A DNA stretch of 64,000 bases, from the NCBI GenBank assembly GCA_900142905.1, contig FSRV01000001.1:2914001-2978000 (forward strand), given 5' to 3'. Of the stretch, positions 60,545 through 64,000 are shown in pieces. Within the stretch, counting starts at the first letter, position 1, and every line of letters starts with the position of its first letter. A program made the position numbers and the translations under genes. The notes beneath the pieces are model-generated. The model was not told the origin of the DNA, searched no databases, and saw only the letters and a program-made list of their open reading frames with translations. This DNA comes from Burkholderia sp. GAS332. Its GTDB lineage: Bacteria; Pseudomonadota; Gammaproteobacteria; Burkholderiales; Burkholderiaceae.

Positions 60545-61105
60545 ATGAATCCGTCTTTCCCTGCCGCACCGGTTGTCGAACGCGCCGCCGAGCCTACCGA
60601 AGCGAATATTCGCGAACTTGTCTATGGCTTTTACGACCGCGTGCGCGCCGACCCATTGCTCGGCCCCGTATTCGAAGCGACCCTGGCGGGCCGTTGGGAT
60701 GACCACTTGCCCAAGATGTGCACGTTCTGGGGCAGCCTCGTGCTGGGTGCGAAGCAATATCGCGGCAATGTCCAGCAGGCGCATCAGCCGCTAGAGGGCG
60801 TCGAGCCGCAGCATTTCAGCCGGTGGCTGTACCTGTTTCTGGATACGGTGGAGTCGCGCTATGAGCCGGCTGCAGCGGTCCGTTTCATGGAACCGGCGCT
60901 GCGTATCGCGCAGAGTTTGCAGTTGAGCCGCTTCGGCTGGGATTACAAGATTCCGGCGGAACAACAGGCGTTGCTGGAGCGCGTCGCGCCGAAGCGGCGT
61001 CCACGCGACGAAGAGCCGCACGATTCGGCAGCCGGTGTCGCCTCGACGCGGCCGCCTGGCGAGCCGTTTCCGACGCGGATCATCGGAAAGGCGAAAGACG
61101 ATTGA
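60545..61105 (+). CDS. Group III truncated haemoglobin
   Basis: 186 residues. The globin part (about 18-140) aligns by eye with Campylobacter Ctb: IRELVYGFYDRVRADPLLGPVFEATLAGRWDDHLPKMCTFWGSLVLGAKQYRG, the proximal histidine H80 in QQAHQPLEG, and HFSRWLYLFLDTV. The C-terminal 45 residues (PKRRPRDEEPHDSAAGV and on) are a charged extension not typical of the family. Ctb-like globins handle nitric oxide or oxygen. The neighbour nsrR, divergent across a 304-base control region with an NsrR-like site, supports a nitric oxide role. Confidence 0.9.
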   Translation: MNPSFPAAPVVERAAEPTEANIRELVYGFYDRVRADPLLGPVFEATLAGRWDDHLPKMCTFWGSLVLGAKQYRGNVQQAHQPLEGVEPQHFSRWLYLFLDTVESRYEPAAAVRFMEPALRIAQSLQLSRFGWDYKIPAEQQALLERVAPKRRPRDEEPHDSAAGVASTRPPGEPFPTRIIGKAKDD

Positions 61106-61130
61106 CGCGGGTGCTTGAGAAGCGCGCACC

Positions 61131-61607
61131 CTAGTCCGTGTCCTGGTTACCCGATTCGACACCCCACCTGGCCAGCGCCGCGTCGTCGGCGACGCGGGCA
61201 TCGACCCAACGCTCGCCTTCTTCGGTTTTCTCTTTCTTCCAGAACGGCGCCTGGGTCTTCAGATAGTCCATCACGAACTCACACGACGCGAAAGCGTCCC
61301 CCCGATGGGCAGCGGTGGTCGCCACCAGCACGATCTGGTCGAGCGGATAAAGCTTGCCGACCCGATGCACGATCAGCACTTCGATCCCCGGCCAACGCTC
61401 GCGCGCACTCACGACGATCGCTTCCAGCGACTTCTCCGTCATGCCCGGATAGTGTTCGAGCTCCATGGTTTCGACCGCGCTGCCGTCGTTCAGATCGCGC
61501 ACGGTGCCGACAAAACAGGCCACCGCGCCGATCTTGGGATTGCGCGCGCGCAACGCGGCGACCTCGGCGGTGAGGTCGAAATCTTCCGTCTGGACGCGAA
61601 CGGGCAT
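61131..61607 (-). CDS. moaE: Molybdopterin synthase catalytic subunit
   Basis: 158 residues. Motifs are VACFVGTVRDLNDGSAVETMELEHYPGMTEKSLEAIV, VLIVHRVGKLYPLDQIVLVATTAAHRGDAFASCEFVMDYLKTQAPFWKKE with the active-site lysines, typical of MoaE. It converts cyclic pyranopterin monophosphate into molybdopterin using sulphur from MoaD. It is the last gene of moeA-moaD-moaE, 58 bases after moaD. Confidence 0.96.
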   Translation of the reverse strand: MPVRVQTEDFDLTAEVAALRARNPKIGAVACFVGTVRDLNDGSAVETMELEHYPGMTEKSLEAIVVSARERWPGIEVLIVHRVGKLYPLDQIVLVATTAAHRGDAFASCEFVMDYLKTQAPFWKKEKTEEGERWVDARVADDAALARWGVESGNQDTD

Positions 61608-61665
61608 CTCTGGCTCCTGTGCGGCTTAGCGAGGCTTAGCGGGTTTAACGACGATCCGGCTCGGC

Positions 61666-61923
61666 TCAGCCGCCGGTGACGGGCGGAAAGAACGCGACTT
61701 CGCACCCTTCGGTGATACGCGTGCCGGCGTCGGTCATCACGTGATTGCAGGCCATGCGCAGCGCGCGGCCCTCAGCGAGGGTGTCGGCCCAGATGCCACC
61801 GCGCACGCGCAACCAGCCGCGCACATCGCCGACGGTTGCGATGCCGTCGGGCAGGTCGACCGTTTCGTCGGCGGTGTCGAGCGCTTCGCGCACGCTTGCA
61901 AAATATCGGAGTTGAATCTTCAT
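61666..61923 (-). CDS. moaD: Molybdopterin synthase sulphur carrier subunit
   Basis: 85 residues, ubiquitin-like fold: MKIQLRYFASVREALDTADETVDLPDGIATVGDVRGWL at the start and the obligatory C-terminal Gly-Gly (VAFFPPVTGG) that is thiocarboxylated. It is the partner of MoaE. It lies 26 bases after moeA on the same strand. Confidence 0.96.
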   Translation of the reverse strand: MKIQLRYFASVREALDTADETVDLPDGIATVGDVRGWLRVRGGIWADTLAEGRALRMACNHVMTDAGTRITEGCEVAFFPPVTGG

Positions 61924-61949
61924 CGGGAAACCGCCGGCTGTCGCCGGCC

Positions 61950-63209
61950 TCAGTTCAGCAATTCGGAAAAGGGGATGAAACGCACGGTCTCGCCTACACT
62001 AATTGCGTGGTTCGGCGGATTGTCGATCAGGCCGTCGCCCCATACGGTCGATGTCAGCACAGCCGAGCTCTGATTCGGAAACAGATCGAGACCGCCGGCC
62101 GCATTGACGCGCGCGCGCAGAAATTCGTTGCGACGGTCGGCCTTCTTTTGCGTGAAATCGGCGCGCAGCGACAGTGCGCGCGGGGCCACCGTCTGCGCGC
62201 CGGCCAGAAGCAGGATGAACGGGCGCACGAACAGCAAAAAGGTCGCGAAGCTGGAGACCGGGTTGCCCGGCAGGCCGATGAAGAAGGTTTCATCTGACGA
62301 AACGGCATCCGTCTGCTGCGCAGCACGGCGCACAGCGCCGAACGCGAGCGGTTTGCCCGGTTTCATCGCGATCTGCCACATCGACAGGCGCCCTTCCGCC
62401 TCGACTGCCGGCTTGACGTGGTCTTCCTCGCCGACCGACACGCCGCCGCAAGTGAGGATCAGATCGTGCGCTTGCGCGGCTTCGCGCAAGGTGGTGCGCG
62501 TAGCGTCGAGTTTATCGGGGACGATGCCGTAGTCGGTGACGTCGCAGCCTAGATTTTCCAGCAGCCCGCGCAGCGTGAAACGGTTCGAATTGTAGATCGC
62601 GCCGGGCTTCAGCGGCTCGCCGGGCATGGTCAGTTCGTCGCCGGTGAAGAATACGGCGACTTTTACGCGGCGGCGTACCTGGAGTTCGGCGCAGCCGACC
62701 GAGGCGGCGAGCCCTAATGCCTGCGGTGTCAGGCGCGTGCCCGCTGGCAGGATGATCGAGCCGCTGCGGATGTCCGCGCCTTGGGCTGTGATCCATTCGC
62801 CCGGTGCCGGGCTGTGGAGGATTGTGACTTCGTTGTCGCTTGTTTCCGTTTGTTCCTGCATCACGATGGCGTCGGCGCCCGGCGGCACTGTGGCGCCCGT
62901 GAAGATGCGGGCTGCTGTGCCTGGTTTTAATGCCTCCGGCGCGTGGCCGGCTGGAATGCGTTGCGAGATTGGCAAGCGGCGGTTGCTGTCCGTAGCCAGG
63001 TCTCCCGTGCGGATCGCGTAGCCGTCCATTGAACTAGTGTTCATCGGGGGGACGTCGAGCGGCGAAATGACGTCAGCCGAGAGGACGCGGTTGAGCGCTT
63101 CCAGCGTGGGGATCGATTCGGTACCGGTGATCGGGCTCGCTGCGCTGAGCAGGGTCGCCAACGCTTCAGCAGTGGAGAGCATCGGTGCGCGGGGCGTTGG
63201 GGTGGACAT
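61950..63209 (-). CDS. moeA: Molybdopterin molybdotransferase
   Basis: 419 residues. Domain order is that of MoeA: the N-terminal swivel region with LDVPPMNTSSMDGYAIR, the beta-rich domain with FTGATVPPGADAIVMQEQTE, the MoCF-binding domain with VAVFFTGDELTMPGEPLKPGAIYNSNRFTL and LILTCGGVSVGEEDHVKPAVEAEGRLSMWQIAMKPGKPLAFG, and a C-terminal beta domain with GLPGNPVSSFATFLLFVRPF. It inserts molybdate into the cofactor. First gene of a moeA-moaD-moaE unit. Confidence 0.96.
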   Translation of the reverse strand: MSTPTPRAPMLSTAEALATLLSAASPITGTESIPTLEALNRVLSADVISPLDVPPMNTSSMDGYAIRTGDLATDSNRRLPISQRIPAGHAPEALKPGTAARIFTGATVPPGADAIVMQEQTETSDNEVTILHSPAPGEWITAQGADIRSGSIILPAGTRLTPQALGLAASVGCAELQVRRRVKVAVFFTGDELTMPGEPLKPGAIYNSNRFTLRGLLENLGCDVTDYGIVPDKLDATRTTLREAAQAHDLILTCGGVSVGEEDHVKPAVEAEGRLSMWQIAMKPGKPLAFGAVRRAAQQTDAVSSDETFFIGLPGNPVSSFATFLLFVRPFILLLAGAQTVAPRALSLRADFTQKKADRRNEFLRARVNAAGGLDLFPNQSSAVLTSTVWGDGLIDNPPNHAISVGETVRFIPFSELLN

Positions 63210-63259
63210 CTTTTGGTCTCGGAGCCGCAGGGTAAAGGAATATTGTAGCGGTCGATCGT

Positions 63260-63465
63260 GATGGCCGGTGGCGGGTGGGAGTTATGGTGGGGTTTTTTGC
63301 CTTCGGCCGGGGTTTTTGCCTTTTGGCGGTGCTTTCTGTGCGCCTGCGGTGTTGGGTTTTGCTTGGTTTGTTTGCCTGTGCGGCGCTTGTGCTCTGTGCG
63401 CCTGCGGTGTTGGCCTTTCCTTGTTTTCTTATTGGTCTATTAGCGTTGCCCCTGTGCGGGGCAAT
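63260..63465 (+). repeat. G/T-rich repetitive non-coding tract upstream of an IS element
   Basis: The interval 63210-63550 has no supported gene. It is strongly G/T-rich on the plus strand. A 20-base segment starting CTGTGCGCCTGCGG occurs identically at 63336-63355 and 63394-63413. TTTTTGCCTT is also repeated (63294-63303 and 63313-63322). The tract ends in the perfect hairpin TTGCCCC-TGTGC-GGGGCAA (63446-63464). It resembles intergenic repeats scattered in Paraburkholderia chromosomes, as I recall them. Confidence 0.6.
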
Positions 63466-64000
63466 GCTCTCAACTTAAGCCCGAAAGGGCTTGTATACGG
63501 GGCGTTTGCCCTGTAAACTTCATCGCATAACTGATTGATAAATAAACGATATGAACTCAAATACCAGCGTCTTCCCAACTCCTGGCTGAGTTCTCCGATT
63601 TCCTGTTCGATCCGGCGCTCGCTGAGCGTGTTCGCCGTTCTCCCACTGCCTTTACCCGCAATCGCATCCTGACGCTGCCACGCATGGCAGCGTTGATGAT
63701 GTCGGGCATGCGCTCGAGCGTGCAGGCCGAGCTCGATGGGCTGTTTGGCGCGTTGCACGGGCAAACGGTGCGCACCCGGGCGGTAAGTGCACAGGCCTTC
63801 AGCAAGGCGCGCCGCGGCCTGTCGGCCGAGCTGTTCGAACTGGCCCGCGCGCGCCTGATCGAGCTGGCCCAACCCTACATTGATTCGATGCGCTGGAATG
63901 GCCTGAGGCTGGTCGCAGCCGACGGTAGCCGTCTGCGGGTAGGCACGCGCGAAGGCCATGATCTGCGCGCCGACCACTACGCATTTGCGCTGTTCCTGCC
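63466..64000 (+). mobile_element. IS4-family insertion sequence, left part
   Basis: A transposase frame begins near 63555 and runs off the window, so only the left part is seen. Between the hairpin at 63446-63464 and the transposase are a second hairpin with a GAAA loop (AAGCCC-GAAA-GGGCTT, 63477-63492) and AT-rich promoter-like DNA. The exact left terminus is not proven. It is placed just after the first hairpin because repeat-like sequence stops there. Confidence 0.55.
63555..64000 (+). CDS. IS4-family transposase, 5' part (N-terminal frame disturbed)
   Basis: The open frame reads LAEFSDFLFDPALAERVRRSPTAFTRNRILTLPRMAALMMSGMRSSVQAELDGLFGALHG, then AVSAQAFSKARRGLSAELFELARARLIE and LRLVAADGSRLRVGTREG with the first DDE aspartate. 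This is a DUF4372/IS4-type transposase N-terminus. A likely ATG at 63551 (MNSNTSVFPTPG) is in another frame and stops at TGA 63587-63589. One base fewer near 63581 would join it to the main frame. Either the copy is frameshifted or translation starts later, for example at ATG 63685-63693 (MAALMM). The C-terminus is outside. Confidence 0.7.

Noticed and set aside
63210..63260. Molybdenum-cofactor riboswitch before moeA
   Set aside because: The short leader shows none of the conserved Moco RNA pairing; too little sequence before the repetitive tract.
63258..63516. Plus-strand frames of 61-82 codons in the G/T-rich tract
   Set aside because: Low-complexity Leu/Cys/Phe/Gly products from a repetitive tract; no ribosome-binding site and no family.
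1..64000. CRISPR arrays, tRNA/rRNA genes, prophage or restriction-modification genes
   Set aside because: Looked for on both strands by eye; no regularly spaced repeats, tRNA-like cloverleaf motifs, phage structural genes or methylase/endonuclease pairs were recognised.

Overview
The window is a GC-rich, gene-dense chromosomal segment of a betaproteobacterium, most like Paraburkholderia (Burkholderiaceae). This rests on the class I phaC-phaA-phaB-phaR polyhydroxyalkanoate cluster, a BktB-type thiolase, the surE-pcm-nlpD-rpoS order, a zinc-free L31, and LigD with the order phosphoesterase-ligase-polymerase. Most of it is conserved core chromosome. No prophage, CRISPR array, tRNA or rRNA was found; the only stable RNA recognised is the SRP (4.5S) RNA.

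Layout. 1-6.8 kb: the 5' part of an AsmA-family gene, a two-gene FetAB-like ABC exporter, a small exported protein, and a divergent reductase/LysR pair. 6.8-10.8 kb: ligD and ku, a complete bacterial end-joining module, then a cytochrome P450. 12.7-17.5 kb: serB, a 43-residue membrane peptide with a four-helix membrane protein, metC behind a secreted protein, and bktB. 17.6-21.2 kb: sugar kinase, rimO and dusC; the rimO promoter/leader and first codons exist in a second copy upstream of dusC. 21.6-23.0 kb: an orphan protein of eight propeller-like repeats. 23.1-28.2 kb: phaR, phaB, phaA and phaC on the minus strand. 28.5-31.6 kb: pgeF and rluD, divergent from bamD. 31.7-38.0 kb: surE, pcm, nlpD, rpoS, an exonuclease and rlmD, read leftwards as a stress/maintenance block. 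38.2-44.6 kb: a quinone reductase, a CoA-transferase and dnaX-ybaB-recR. 44.8-47.2 kb: SRP RNA, trxA and rho. 47.3-54.2 kb: MerR regulator with an MFS exporter, mtfA, rpmE2, a GT39-like glycosyltransferase and a MATE exporter. 54.4-59.7 kb: MerR/carboxymuconolactone-decarboxylase pair, a ComEA-like protein with an H1-like tail, a DUF937 protein, and clpB behind a sigma-32 promoter. 59.7-63.2 kb: nsrR with a putative autoregulatory site, a group III truncated haemoglobin, and moeA-moaD-moaE. From about 63.26 kb there is a repetitive non-coding tract and then the 5' end of an IS4-family transposase that runs off the right edge.

How the genes work together: BktB and PhaA make beta-ketoacyl-CoA, PhaB reduces it, PhaC polymerises it and PhaR represses, giving PHA storage. 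LigD and Ku repair double-strand breaks. RpoS, ClpB, SurE, Pcm and thioredoxin serve stress survival. NsrR probably couples nitric oxide sensing to its neighbouring haemoglobin. No wholly new multi-gene system stands out. The best candidates for novelty are the eight-repeat orphan protein (21628-23046), the duplicated rimO/dusC leader with its 11-codon upstream ORF, and the small membrane pair at 13561-14192. Coordinates were read by eye; distant-homology names are family-level assignments from recognisable motifs.
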